In this document: piece by piece, positions 35,209 to 43,713 of the stretch
Layout: each line of letters starts with the position of its first letter
Position numbering within the stretch: the stretch's first letter is position 1
From: an uncultured Clostridium sp.
Lineage (GTDB): Bacteria > Bacillota > Clostridia > Clostridiales > Clostridiaceae
Reading direction: 5' to 3'
Length of the DNA stretch: 48,162 bases
NCBI RefSeq assembly: GCF_947039605.1
Contig: NZ_CAMQZG010000027.1
Span: 1-48,162, forward strand
Position numbers and translations under genes: made by a program
The notes under the pieces: generated by a model
Database searches by the model: none
What the model saw: only the letters and a program-made list of their open reading frames with translations
What the model was told of the DNA's origin: nothing

Positions 35209-35263
35209 ACAAATTCTCTCCTCTAAAATTAATTTATAATCATTTTATGAAAAATTTATAAAA

Positions 35264-35297
35264 GCCCCTAAAATTTATAGAGGCTTTTATTTTTTTC
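35264..35297 (-). terminator. Terminator of galU copy 2
   Basis: Stem AAAAGCC(CC)/(AG)AGGCTTTT. The T-run is at its right, so it is partly two-way; weaker polarity for the minus strand. Confidence 0.55.
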
Positions 35298-35371
35298 ATC
35301 TTATATATATTCATTCCAAAATTAGATTCATAAACTATATCTATGATTCTAAATTATTTTATATTCTAAAA

Positions 35372-36241
35372 CTATTTAACTATCCCTTTTAAATATTTCA
35401 TAAAATCATCTTTAAGCTCATCTCTTCTTAGTGCATACTCAACTGTTGCCTCTAAGAAACCTTGCTTTGACCCAACATCATATCTTCTACCCTTAAAGTC
35501 AAAAGCATACATAGCCTCTTCTTCAACAAGTCGTAATAATGCATCCGTAAGCTGAATCTCTCCACCCTTACCTGCTGGAGTTTTTTCTAATAAATCAAAT
35601 ATTCTAGGAGTTATTATATATCTTCCAAGAATAGCAACATTACTAGGTGCTACTTCTTTATCTGGCTTTTCAACAAGTCCCTTAACTTTATATACATTGT
35701 CTTCAATGTGTATGCAATCAACTATTCCATATTTATCAACATCATCCTGTTCTACTGTTTGTACCCCAAGTACTGATGTCTTATACTCATTAAAACATTT
35801 TATTAATTGACCAAGACAAGGCTCTTCATCATTATAAACTATATCATCCCCAAGAAGAACTGCAAATGGCTCATTTCCTACAAATGTTCTAGCACATCCT
35901 ATAGCATGGCCAAGTCCTCTTGGTTCTTTTTGTCTTATAAAATGAATATCAACCATATCTGATATTTCTCTAACCATTTTAAGCATTTCTACCTTACCTG
36001 ACTTTTCAAGTTCAAGTTCAAGTTCTACTGATTTATCAAAGTGATCTTCTATACACTTTTTACTTCTTCCTGTAATTATTAATATTTCTTCTATCCCTGA
36101 AGCTATTGCCTCTTCTATTATATATTGAATAGTTGGTTTATCAACTATTGGTAACATTTCTTTTGGTTGTGACTTTGTAGCAGGTAAAAATCTTGTCCCA
36201 AGACCTGCTGCTGGTATAATTGCTTTTCTTATTTTGCTCAT
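35372..36241 (-). CDS. galU: UTP-glucose-1-phosphate uridylyltransferase, copy 2
   Basis: 289 residues with all GalU motifs (IPAAGLGTRFLPATKSQPKEMLP, LLGDDIV, GLVEKP, GKGGEIQLTDAL). ATG at 36241 follows AAGGGGA. Compared with the copy at 17800 the first ~145 residues are almost unchanged and later segments diverge, so the duplication is old enough for specialisation. Its neighbour is a NahK-like kinase rather than a glycan operon. It may supply UDP-glucose for general use or act on another sugar-1-phosphate. Confidence 0.94.
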   Translation of the reverse strand: MSKIRKAIIPAAGLGTRFLPATKSQPKEMLPIVDKPTIQYIIEEAIASGIEEILIITGRSKKCIEDHFDKSVELELELEKSGKVEMLKMVREISDMVDIHFIRQKEPRGLGHAIGCARTFVGNEPFAVLLGDDIVYNDEEPCLGQLIKCFNEYKTSVLGVQTVEQDDVDKYGIVDCIHIEDNVYKVKGLVEKPDKEVAPSNVAILGRYIITPRIFDLLEKTPAGKGGEIQLTDALLRLVEEEAMYAFDFKGRRYDVGSKQGFLEATVEYALRRDELKDDFMKYLKGIVK

Positions 36242-36375
36242 AATAATCCCCTTATCCCTCTTCTATTAACCCTATACTTTATATATTAACTAAAATTATA
36301 CTATTATATGAGAACTTGTAGTTAACAATCTTTTACATATTTTTTAATTTATATGATTAAATATTTTAAATAATG

Positions 36376-36414
36376 TAAAAAGAGCTATAAATTTAATTAT
36401 AACTCTCCTTTTTA
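36376..36414 (-). terminator. Terminator of the DUF1576 operon
   Basis: Stem AAGAGCTATAA with TTATAACTCTC (one mismatch), followed by TTTTT on the minus strand. Confidence 0.65.
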
Positions 36415-36756
36415 TTAATCTACTCTCATAACTTTTATCGTTAATATACTATCCCTATAACTTATCTGAGCCTCATCAATCATCATACCAACAAGCGTAA
36501 GTTCACAATCAAAACTTATTTCTCCACCAAGTTGCCAATAATATTCTTCAATCTCACGTTGCCTTGGTGTGCTTAAAAGAACCTTTAAATTTAAAAGCTC
36601 ATCCTCTGACATATTCTCAACTACTCCAGATATAAAAAAATGATGCTTATTATCTTCCTCGCTCATATCAATATGCACATTAGTATTTCCAAGCTTATTA
36701 TAATAAGTCACAAGCTCATCTAGTATTCTTATATTTTTCTCAATTGTAAATTTCAT
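36415..36756 (-). CDS. Uncharacterised protein paired with the DUF1576 membrane protein
   Basis: 113 residues, soluble. Alternating strands and helices (VHIDMSEEDNKHHFFISGVV, then a helix around SEDELLNLKVLL) suggest a compact alpha/beta fold. The family is not recognised. ATG at 36756 has AAGGAG upstream and the gene begins six bases after the DUF1576 stop, so the two are probably co-translated; a regulatory subunit of that transporter-like protein is a reasonable but untested idea. Confidence 0.7.
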   Translation of the reverse strand: MKFTIEKNIRILDELVTYYNKLGNTNVHIDMSEEDNKHHFFISGVVENMSEDELLNLKVLLSTPRQREIEEYYWQLGGEISFDCELTLVGMMIDEAQISYRDSILTIKVMRVD

Positions 36757-36762
36757 CCCCTA

Positions 36763-38001
36763 CTACTCCTTCTTAAAAGTTGTTATAAGTGGCATTAAAA
36801 TCATAGCTACAAAACCACCTGCAAGTCCATTGTTATAAAGATTTAAGCCCCCATGCATATAGCCTATATTAGAAACTATATTCACATGAATTATTCCAGC
36901 TATTATCCCTACTATCCATCCAAACTTTCCTGCAATAGGTGCAAGACATGTAGAAAATAGTATAGCAAGCATACTATGCGGAGAATTTACTGGTCCTTCA
37001 ATAAAAATAGCTGCAATTATTGCACCAATCATTACTGGTGTAATATTTTTTATATTTTTACCAAAGGCTCCAAATCCAACAATTGTAAAAATAGCACAAA
37101 TGGTAGCCCCATTTAAATCCCCATCTAAAATTAAAACTACAAATGTACTAAATACCCCTAAAACTCCCATGTTTATATAAGCTGTAGGTCCAAATAAAAT
37201 ATAAAAGTCACTTATAAGTCTTCCACTTTGATTTGTTAAAACCTTAAACTTCTCCTTATCATTCCCACCCTTAATAACTCCTATCAAAATAAGATAACTA
37301 GATACTATAAGTAAAAATATAAGTAACGTAACATTATCCCCTGTATGCCACATTAATCTTTCATCAAAATCTATTCCTAAACCTCTTAGAAAAGACATTA
37401 ACAACGTTGCTACTAGCCCACTAGCAAACCCTATATTATATAAATTATAACCATTATGTACTTTGATCGAGTAAGATGCTATTGGTGGTAGAATAAACCC
37501 TAAAAGTATTCCAAGTATTATCCCCACAATAATAGAAATTTCCAGTGGCATTCCTGACCCAAAACTAAGTTGACTTACAACTGGTGCAAGTGATGTACCA
37601 AGCAATGCTACAAGTATATAATTTAAAAATGGCTCTTTTTGATACCTTGAAAATAAATAAACTCCTAATATAACAGGTATTATATTGAAAATATTTTTTC
37701 CAAGAAAAGAAAACCCTGTAACAAGCCACATAGCCATAATAGTAGACCCATTTGGCTTTACTTTATTCTTTATAAGTATTCCAAGACAAAAACTCCCTGT
37801 AATTGCTGCATTAACAAGTGTTGCACCAATCCCCCCAATTGCCATGTAATCACTAATTAAAATATCTGGAGATTTAAGTATTTTTCTAAACCCCACGAAA
37901 ATTTCGCTTGGTGTATCAATAATAAATGCAAACACTATAAAAAATGTATATAAAATAACTAAAACAATATAAGGTGGATAAAAGTTTTTCTTACTATCCA
38001 A
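36763..38001 (-). CDS. DUF1576 polytopic membrane protein
   Basis: 412 residues with 10-12 hydrophobic segments arranged as two similar halves: IGGIGATLVNAAITGSF and GKNIFNIIPVILGVYLFS in the first are echoed by INMGVLGVFSTFVVLIL and GKNIKNITPVMIGAIIAAIF in the second, and each half ends with a HNGYNLYN- or HGGLNLYNNG-type motif. This matches DUF1576, an uncharacterised transporter-like family. The start is taken as TTG at 38001, after the extended ribosome site GAGGTGAT; an upstream TTG (38076) lacks one. Inverted-repeat architecture implies transport; the substrate is unknown. Confidence 0.82.
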   Translation of the reverse strand: MDSKKNFYPPYIVLVILYTFFIVFAFIIDTPSEIFVGFRKILKSPDILISDYMAIGGIGATLVNAAITGSFCLGILIKNKVKPNGSTIMAMWLVTGFSFLGKNIFNIIPVILGVYLFSRYQKEPFLNYILVALLGTSLAPVVSQLSFGSGMPLEISIIVGIILGILLGFILPPIASYSIKVHNGYNLYNIGFASGLVATLLMSFLRGLGIDFDERLMWHTGDNVTLLIFLLIVSSYLILIGVIKGGNDKEKFKVLTNQSGRLISDFYILFGPTAYINMGVLGVFSTFVVLILDGDLNGATICAIFTIVGFGAFGKNIKNITPVMIGAIIAAIFIEGPVNSPHSMLAILFSTCLAPIAGKFGWIVGIIAGIIHVNIVSNIGYMHGGLNLYNNGLAGGFVAMILMPLITTFKKE

Positions 38002-38113
38002 TAAATCACCTCTTCTGTATTTTCGACCCAAGAAAATATCTAAATCAATTCTAGTACATAATGGTAATTTATTCAATTATTATAATATTTTGGTTGTATT
38101 TGATTTAAAATTA

Positions 38114-38356
38114 CTATTCTAGACTTTTTGCAGTAAACTTCCAATTTATTTTAAGCATATTTTGAACCCTAAATACAACTTCTTCTATTGTCGCTAAAAG
38201 TCTTGTAAAATCTGTTGGTGTTATATCAATGTCATTATCACACTCCTCCTCATTCATCTGAGCTTTTTGTATTTCTATTAATTTATTATTTATATCATTT
38301 AACTTTTTAGTATAAGTTTGATTTATCTCAACAGAAAAAGCATTACTAGAGTAAGT
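38114..38356 (-). pseudogene. Gene remnant, 80 codons without a proper start
   Basis: An open frame of 80 codons after a TAA at 38357-38359, with normal-looking protein (VEINQTYTKKLNDINNKLIE, ITPTDFTRLLATIEEVVFRV). The only ATG (38257) has no ribosome site and would leave 47 residues. Probably the 3' end of a lost gene. The family is not recognised. Confidence 0.45.
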
Positions 38357-38391
38357 TTAAAATATGTTTAGTTCTATGAATTCTTCCTTCA

Positions 38392-38523
38392 CATAAAAAT
38401 AAAACGCTAAGTAGCAAATCACATAATTGCTACTTAGCGTTTTAAAGTTTTCCTTAAATTATTGGTGAAATTTTTATCTTTAGTTCTAAATAAAGGTTTT
38501 CAATCCTATTTAGTTTTTTCTTC
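38392..38523 (-). ncRNA. Candidate small RNA with its own promoter and terminator
   Basis: A promoter-like TTTAAA-18-TGGTATAAT (38530-38559) is followed within ~130 bases by a perfect 17-bp stem AAAACGCTAAGTAGCAA/TTGCTACTTAGCGTTTT (38401-38417 with 38427-38443) and an ATTTTT tail. Between them no ORF has a ribosome site; a short frame ending LKIKISPII is the only coding-like stretch. A decayed gene is the alternative. Confidence 0.4.
38401..38443 (-). terminator. Perfect 17-bp terminator hairpin
   Basis: 17-bp stem, 9-nt loop, GCGTTTTATTTTT on the minus strand. There is no intact minus-strand gene between it and 38796. Confidence 0.85.
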
Positions 38524-38529
38524 AAATAA

Positions 38530-38559
38530 ATTATACCATTCGATACACTTCACTTTAAA
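38530..38559 (-). promoter_or_regulatory. Promoter-like sequence, minus strand
   Basis: -35 TTTAAA (38554-38559), 18-base spacer, extended -10 TGGTATAAT (TATAAT at 38530-38535). Confidence 0.5.
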
Positions 38560-38604
38560 ATAGTTTTTTCCCCCTTTTTACTACATTTTTTTTATTAAAA
38601 GTTT

Positions 38605-38730
38605 ATATTAGATTAAACTCTCTTTTTAATTGGTATGCTTTATGTATACCAATTAAAATTTGTCTAATTTCTATCTCTTTTTAAAGTAATATAATAAAAA
38701 CTTAAACTTTATTTTGTATTACTTTAAAAA
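38605..38730. repeat. Hairpin cluster
   Basis: A perfect 12-bp stem TTTAATTGGTAT/ATACCAATTAAA (38625-38636, 38646-38657) sits inside a TTAGA/TCTAA outer pair, followed by an 11-bp stem TTAAAGTAATA/TATTACTTTAA (38681-38691, 38717-38727). Neither has a clear U-tract in either direction. Confidence 0.7.
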
Positions 38731-38795
38731 AAAGCCTATAAAAAAACTTTTTAAAAAAACTTTTTTATTTTTACTTTTATTAATAAAATTTTTTT

Positions 38796-39116
38796 TTACC
38801 AACTTAAATCTCTATCTTCTTGCATTATATCCATATCCTCTTCTAATTCTTGCTCTGCTTCCAAATCATAAAGATTATTTGCTTCTAATATCCCCTCTCT
38901 TGCAAGGCCTCTATCTATCATATTTTCATTATTTATAGAATTAAATCCTTCTATTTCTACAATCCCTTCATTTCTTAATTCAATATTTTCTTCTTCTTCA
39001 AAAATCCTATCTTCTACAGCTCTTCTGTGAATACTTTCAATTTGACCTTCCTCAGTAATTCTTTCTACATACTCTCTATACATAGGATCATTTAAATCAT
39101 CTTTTCCATAACTCAT
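38796..39116 (-). CDS. Small very acidic protein
   Basis: 106 residues, over a quarter Glu/Asp, no signal, no membrane segment, mostly disordered or helical. The start is ATG at 39116 with AAAGGTGG eight bases upstream; the GTG at 39128 is part of that ribosome site. The C terminus ends DRDLSW just before a long T-run. The family is not recognised; acidic low-complexity proteins of this kind are often lineage-specific. Confidence 0.6.
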   Translation of the reverse strand: MSYGKDDLNDPMYREYVERITEEGQIESIHRRAVEDRIFEEEENIELRNEGIVEIEGFNSINNENMIDRGLAREGILEANNLYDLEAEQELEEDMDIMQEDRDLSW

Positions 39117-39208
39117 ATTCTTTTCCACCTTTCATTTATATCAACTTATCTATTTTCCTTTATACTTTATTATTCCAAATTACCTTTGAAATTATTTTGA
39201 AATTTCAA

Positions 39209-39251
39209 ATCAAAAAACCACAGAATAAAATTACTTTATCACTGTGGTTTT
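39209..39251 (-). terminator. Terminator of the 39270 lipoprotein gene
   Basis: Stem AAAACCACAG/CTGTGGTTTT (39214-39223 with 39242-39251) with TTTTTTGATTTG following on the minus strand. Confidence 0.85.
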
Positions 39252-39269
39252 CTATACTATTTTTTATTT

Positions 39270-39779
39270 TTATTTTTTCTCTCTTTTGAATGCTTCTCTA
39301 GCCTCATCACCCATTTCTTTCATACCTGCAATATCAGGAGTTACATTTCTATAATCATCTGTCACAACAAACCAAAAGCCTTGATTTATATGATAAAGCT
39401 CTTTTGATTTATAATCATAATAAAATTCTGAGGGACTATCCTGCCCCACCTCTGTTATATGACATAAATCTTTATTCTGAAGTTCTTTAATATAATCCTC
39501 ATTAGTAGTTATAAACTCCGCTACCGCAATTTTCTTATAACTATAAGAATCTAAAATAACTTGTGCCTCTGCTACTATTTTATCTTGTGCTTCCTTACTA
39601 AACTCTCCTGCAGGATTTTCACCTTTTTTAGCTTTAGCATCGCCTTCTTTTTTATCTGCTTCCTGTAAAGTCTCTTTTCCTACCTCTTTTTTCACCTCTT
39701 CTTCTCCGCCACATCCCATTAACCCCGTCATACCTACCACTGCAACTAACATACATCCTAAAACAAACTTCTTTTTCAT
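39270..39779 (-). CDS. Lipoprotein of unknown function
   Basis: 169 residues. Signal peptide with lipobox GLMGC (Cys about residue 23), so anchored by diacylglycerol outside the membrane. A Lys/Glu linker (~25-58) precedes a small domain (~60-150) containing FYYDYKSKELYHINQGFWFVVTDDYRN. The start is ATG at 39779, with AGGGTGG upstream; the frame extends 14 codons further without a ribosome site. Monocistronic. One of three lipoproteins in this stretch. Confidence 0.75.
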   Translation of the reverse strand: MKKKFVLGCMLVAVVGMTGLMGCGGEEEVKKEVGKETLQEADKKEGDAKAKKGENPAGEFSKEAQDKIVAEAQVILDSYSYKKIAVAEFITTNEDYIKELQNKDLCHITEVGQDSPSEFYYDYKSKELYHINQGFWFVVTDDYRNVTPDIAGMKEMGDEAREAFKREKK

Positions 39780-39890
39780 AAAATCCACCCTAAACTTTAT
39801 TTTATTTTTATAAACTCTCATTACTCACTCTATAAGTAAGTTCTATATTCTTTTCTAAATTCCTTTTAAAAAATTTTTTTTTTTACTTAT

Positions 39891-40625
39891 CTATATAATT
39901 TCTTGCTTTCTCTTTATATAAACTTCATACCTTTCAAGCAAATAATCAAATAGTTTATATAGCCCAAATCCTATTACACCACCAAGTGTATTACATATAA
40001 TATCATTTATTTCAAAATACCTTTGCACACTTGGAATTAATACTGACAATAAAACCTGTGAAGTTTCTATACAAATAGTAACTTTTAAACAAAGTGCAAG
40101 TACACTTTTCAACCTTTTAAATTTTTTTGTTTTAAAATACATCATATAAAATGCTAACGGTGCTAATAATATTAGATTTCCACCTATTTGATATATGAAA
40201 CCATATATTCCACCACCTTCATATACCTCTCTTAAACTCCATAATGGTCTAAGCCATATATTGGGCATTCTATGAATAACTTCCTCACCTATAGAAAAAC
40301 TTATAGGAAAATATATTTTTGAAATCAAAAATATAAGATAAATTATAAAAGATGTAAATATTATTTCATTAAATAAATAATTATGTTTTAAAGCTTTAGT
40401 ACCCTCTCTACTATACAAATCATTATTTTGCTTTTTATTAAAATAATTGTACTCCCCTGACTTCACATCAAATTTTGCACTCTCACCAAGTATTAATCCT
40501 TTAAATGATTTTCTAACCTTATTTATTACTCTAAATTCCAGAAAATTAGCTAACCTTAAAACTTTTAATATTAAATATACCCCAACAATTGTTAGTGCAA
40601 ATCCATTTTGACTTATCATTATCAC
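39891..40625 (-). CDS. VanZ-like family membrane protein
   Basis: About 244 residues with five hydrophobic segments. The C-terminal half has the VanZ pattern: a GGNLILLAPLAFYMMYF segment, an acidic IETSQVLLS helix (E-x-x-Q), then RYFEINDIICNTLGGVIGFGLY. VanZ relatives modify sensitivity to glycopeptides and lipoglycopeptides, but most have no known role. The N-terminal ~120 residues are extra, with one helix and a charged cytoplasmic stretch. The start is GTG at 40625, eight bases after GGGGGA, or ATG at 40619. The frame extends to 40679 without support. Confidence 0.8.
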   Translation of the reverse strand: MIMISQNGFALTIVGVYLILKVLRLANFLEFRVINKVRKSFKGLILGESAKFDVKSGEYNYFNKKQNNDLYSREGTKALKHNYLFNEIIFTSFIIYLIFLISKIYFPISFSIGEEVIHRMPNIWLRPLWSLREVYEGGGIYGFIYQIGGNLILLAPLAFYMMYFKTKKFKRLKSVLALCLKVTICIETSQVLLSVLIPSVQRYFEINDIICNTLGGVIGFGLYKLFDYLLERYEVYIKRKQEII

Positions 40626-40703
40626 TCGACAGTTCCCCCTCACTCTAAATCTATGAACTCTCTCCTGATTATGTCCCAAAACTTTCCAAACTAAACATTT
40701 ATA

Positions 40704-40747
40704 GAAAAAGCTTTTGACCTTAGCATATATATGCTAAGGTCAAAGGC
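40704..40747 (-). terminator. Terminator of the 40771 lipoprotein gene
   Basis: 17-bp stem GCTTTTGACCTTAGCAT/ATGCTAAGGTCAAAGGC (one G-T pair), then CTTTTTC on the minus strand. Confidence 0.88.
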
Positions 40748-40770
40748 TTCTAAAATATTTAATTCTCTAT

Positions 40771-41757
40771 TTATTTTAAAGTGAAACTTCCTTTTTCCGT
40801 AATCTCTGAATTTGTATTAGTTGTTTCATATGTTTGACTCTTTAAATATAGTATTATTGTTCTTACATTTTGATCACTAGATTGAATGATTTTAATAGCA
40901 TTCTCAGTTGTCACAACATCATAAAATGCATCCATACCAAATGCTGAATCATATAAAGAACCGGTCCATGATGTATCGGCTATTTTTCTTAAAGTTCCAC
41001 TAGGACATGCTTTTTCACTTCCTACTGATACTTCTAATTCTCCTGTTTCTAATTTTCTAAACATAAAACTTTCAAAACTATCAATTGATGCTGAATCTTC
41101 ATAATCTATATAAATTTTACTCGTTCCATTAAATAACTTATCTCTATTTTCTTTTTTTTCATCTTCAACTTTTTCTTTATCAGCCTCTGCTTTTTTAGTA
41201 GCCTCGACTTTTTCTTCTAATGCCTTAATCTCTAAACTCATATCTGCATACTTTTTATTAGCTTCATCTGATAAACCCTCTAAATTAATTTCAGCAAATG
41301 TCTTTTTAGCTTCCTCTAATTTTTTTTCTTCTAAAAAATTACTTACTATCTGTAACTTTTCTTCTATCTTAGAATCTAAACTTTCTCTTTCTTCTATTTG
41401 AACTTTCAATGCCTTTATATCTTCAACTAAATTCTCATATGTAGTATTACTCTCTATTTTTTTAAGCTGTAGCTTTGCTTCCTCAAGATCTCCATCTTCA
41501 ACTGCTTTTTCTGCAAAAATAAAACTTTCTAAAAGCTTATAACTTGAAGTAGCTAAATTTTTTTCCTCTCCACTTACCTCATCACTAGCTAATTTAAATA
41601 AATTTCTAGCCTTTTCATACTCTTCTGAGGCCACTGCTATCTTTGCCTCTTCCATTACCTTTGATACTTCTTTAACTTCTTCTACTGCCTTGCTTCCACA
41701 TGCAACTGTTGTAAACATAGTAGCTAAAACTAGCCCTACTATTAAATATTTTTTCAT
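40771..41757 (-). CDS. Lipoprotein with helical (TPR-like or coiled-coil) repeat region
   Basis: 328 residues. Signal peptide with lipobox TVAC (Cys20). Residues ~25-210 are helix after helix of charged sequence with repeated ASEEYEKARNLFKLAS and VEDGDLEEAKLQLKKIE units, resembling TPR-like helical hairpins. The C-terminal ~115 residues form a beta-rich domain (LFNGTSKIYIDYEDS to TILYLKSQTYETTN). No catalytic motif. ATG at 41757 with AAGGGGGA upstream. Divergent from the LprI-like gene; probably a surface-binding or assembly protein. Confidence 0.78.
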   Translation of the reverse strand: MKKYLIVGLVLATMFTTVACGSKAVEEVKEVSKVMEEAKIAVASEEYEKARNLFKLASDEVSGEEKNLATSSYKLLESFIFAEKAVEDGDLEEAKLQLKKIESNTTYENLVEDIKALKVQIEERESLDSKIEEKLQIVSNFLEEKKLEEAKKTFAEINLEGLSDEANKKYADMSLEIKALEEKVEATKKAEADKEKVEDEKKENRDKLFNGTSKIYIDYEDSASIDSFESFMFRKLETGELEVSVGSEKACPSGTLRKIADTSWTGSLYDSAFGMDAFYDVVTTENAIKIIQSSDQNVRTIILYLKSQTYETTNTNSEITEKGSFTLK

Positions 41758-41947
41758 ATTATCCCCCTTGATGTCTTAAACTAATTAATATAATTAATTT
41801 ATGCCTTAAAATAGTTATATTAATTTATTGTCGGTTTTTCTTCAAAAAACTTTAGTATTTTCAAGACTTTTTTGTAACTTTTAAAATTTCCCCTTAGAGT
41901 AAAATTAGACTGAATTAAAACTTATACTACACAACAGGAGAATACTA

Positions 41948-43081
41948 ATGAAAAGAACTGGAATCGTCGGAATATCAGTCATTGCTACAATACTAATTAG
42001 TGGCATATCTTACTATGCTATAAACTATAGATATATATCACATACAACCTTAGCTAATAACCAAATTATCACCCCAGTAAATAAAAGCAATAATACTAAT
42101 TCTTTAATTAAAACTATCCCAACCACTACTACTAGCTCTAAAATAAATACAACCACTACCCAAACTTCTAATACTACAAAAAATCCAATAAATCCAATCA
42201 TAGCATCCCAAAATATAAATATTGCCAAAACAGCTAACCTAAAACCTTCAAGTAATATCTACATATTAGAATTTAAAAACATAGAAAATAGAATAACTCA
42301 AATACTTAAAACGTCAGTAAATGATAAAGGTAACATAAATTCTATGGTTGATGGTAATATAACCTCTGCTAACCTCTGGAATGCACAGATAGATAAAATA
42401 CTTTTAAATATTCAAAATAACCTTGGTGAAAAGCAACTTAAAATCTTTAATGAACAAATTAAAATTAGCAAAGAATTTATAAAGAACGAAGTTAAAGAAA
42501 CTCAAAATGCACATAGTGGTGGTAGTATGCAATACCTTGAATCTGCAACTCAGAGACTTTATATGTCTGGTAGAGCTGCAAATTTCTTGCTCTATAACTA
42601 TATAATCGATAATGGAGAAAATCCACAATTCACTGATGAATATGCCTCATCTAATTCAAATATATTCTTAGCTGATAATGGACATATACCTGACTACACT
42701 CCACAACAATTAGACCTTATTAATCAATATAAAAATGAATTTTTAGAAACAACTCAAATTTCTAATAATTATATAAATGCAGCTAAACAAAGTAAAATAT
42801 CTATGACAACCGCATATAATAATGTTTTAGGTGCTTGGAATGATACATTAAATGATGTTTATCAAGAACTAAGTAATGTAAGTAAACAATCTGAAACACC
42901 TTATGAGTATGATAAAATATGGCTTAACTATAAAAAACAAATGGTTAATCTAGAAGGACAAATGTACTCAAACCCACTTGAAAATGAGCTTGCTAAAAAG
43001 CGAATGTCAATTAGACTTACTCAAATGGAATCTTATAATTTACTAAATCAGTTTGCATCCTCTGCATTTTTACATCATTAA
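41948..43081 (+). CDS. Membrane-anchored protein with two LprI/DUF1311-like domains
   Basis: 377 residues. An N-terminal membrane anchor (~5-25) is followed by a Thr/Asn/Ser-rich linker (~38-100). Residues ~140-215 match the DUF1311 (LprI N-terminal) pattern: AQIDKILLNIQNNLGEKQLK, then Phe-Ile and GGSMQ and a Tyr-x-x-Gly-Arg-Ala end. Residues ~285-370 carry a second, more divergent copy (YNNVLGAWNDTLNDVYQEL). The usual cysteines are absent. LprI of mycobacteria inhibits lysozyme, so host-lysozyme defence is possible but inferred. ATG at 41948 follows CAGGAG. Monocistronic with a terminator. Confidence 0.72.
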   Translation: MKRTGIVGISVIATILISGISYYAINYRYISHTTLANNQIITPVNKSNNTNSLIKTIPTTTTSSKINTTTTQTSNTTKNPINPIIASQNINIAKTANLKPSSNIYILEFKNIENRITQILKTSVNDKGNINSMVDGNITSANLWNAQIDKILLNIQNNLGEKQLKIFNEQIKISKEFIKNEVKETQNAHSGGSMQYLESATQRLYMSGRAANFLLYNYIIDNGENPQFTDEYASSNSNIFLADNGHIPDYTPQQLDLINQYKNEFLETTQISNNYINAAKQSKISMTTAYNNVLGAWNDTLNDVYQELSNVSKQSETPYEYDKIWLNYKKQMVNLEGQMYSNPLENELAKKRMSIRLTQMESYNLLNQFASSAFLHH

Positions 43082-43085
43082 ATTT

Positions 43086-43115
43086 AAAGACAAGCTCTCA
43101 GCAAGCTTGTCCTTT
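43086..43115. terminator. Bidirectional terminator
   Basis: Stem GACAAGCT/AGCTTGTC (43089-43096 with 43104-43111) with A-rich left and T-rich right flanks, between convergent genes. Confidence 0.8.
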
Positions 43116-43139
43116 ATTATGTATACACTAAATTCTATA

Positions 43140-43643
43140 TTATCCCTCTTGATTTTCTATAGAATTTTCATCTTTTTCCTTAGCTTGTACAATTATATCT
43201 GCTTCTAGCTTAGTTTTTTCATCAATAACTTTACTTAGTTCTTCCTCTAAAATCCTATTAGTTTCCTTTAAAGAATTATTAGTTTCCACTAATTCCTGTC
43301 TTTCATTTACACCACTATTTTTTAGTTCACCAACTTTACCTCTAGCTAATACTAAATTATCACTATTATAAAAAGTTGATATTCCATTTAAATCTTTTTC
43401 AATTTCTGTAAAATTTAAACTATTTAAGTATCCACTCTTACCATTTATATCATTTTCTATAAATGTATTTGCAAACTTCTTAAAATTAGAATCTTTTATA
43501 TTCTCCTTATATACCTTACTTGCAAGATAATAATTTTCACTAGTAAACTTATCCTTAAAATCTTCTATCGAAGTATTTTCACCACCTGCACACCCTGAAA
43601 ACAAAACCGCACCCATAATAACCATTAAAACTTTAATCTTCAT
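43140..43643 (-). CDS. Lipoprotein with C-terminal coiled coil
   Basis: 167 residues. Signal peptide with lipobox FSGC (Cys ~18). The middle is helical; the last ~50 residues are a heptad-like coiled coil (ETNNSLKETNRILEEELSKV) ending in acidic tail. The family is not recognised. The start is ATG at 43643 with AAAGGAA upstream. It lies 70 bases downstream of an acidic cytoplasmic protein on the same strand and may share its transcript. Confidence 0.7.
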   Translation of the reverse strand: MKIKVLMVIMGAVLFSGCAGGENTSIEDFKDKFTSENYYLASKVYKENIKDSNFKKFANTFIENDINGKSGYLNSLNFTEIEKDLNGISTFYNSDNLVLARGKVGELKNSGVNERQELVETNNSLKETNRILEEELSKVIDEKTKLEADIIVQAKEKDENSIENQEG

Positions 43644-43713
43644 AACTATTTCCTTTATACCCTTCATTAATATATAAAATCTAGCCCCAATTTTAAAGTA
43701 CTATCCTTATAAC

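Noticed and set aside
38440-38525. AGGATTGAAAACC resembling the 3' end of some CRISPR repeats
   Set aside because: It occurs once, with no regularly spaced copies and no cas genes in the window.
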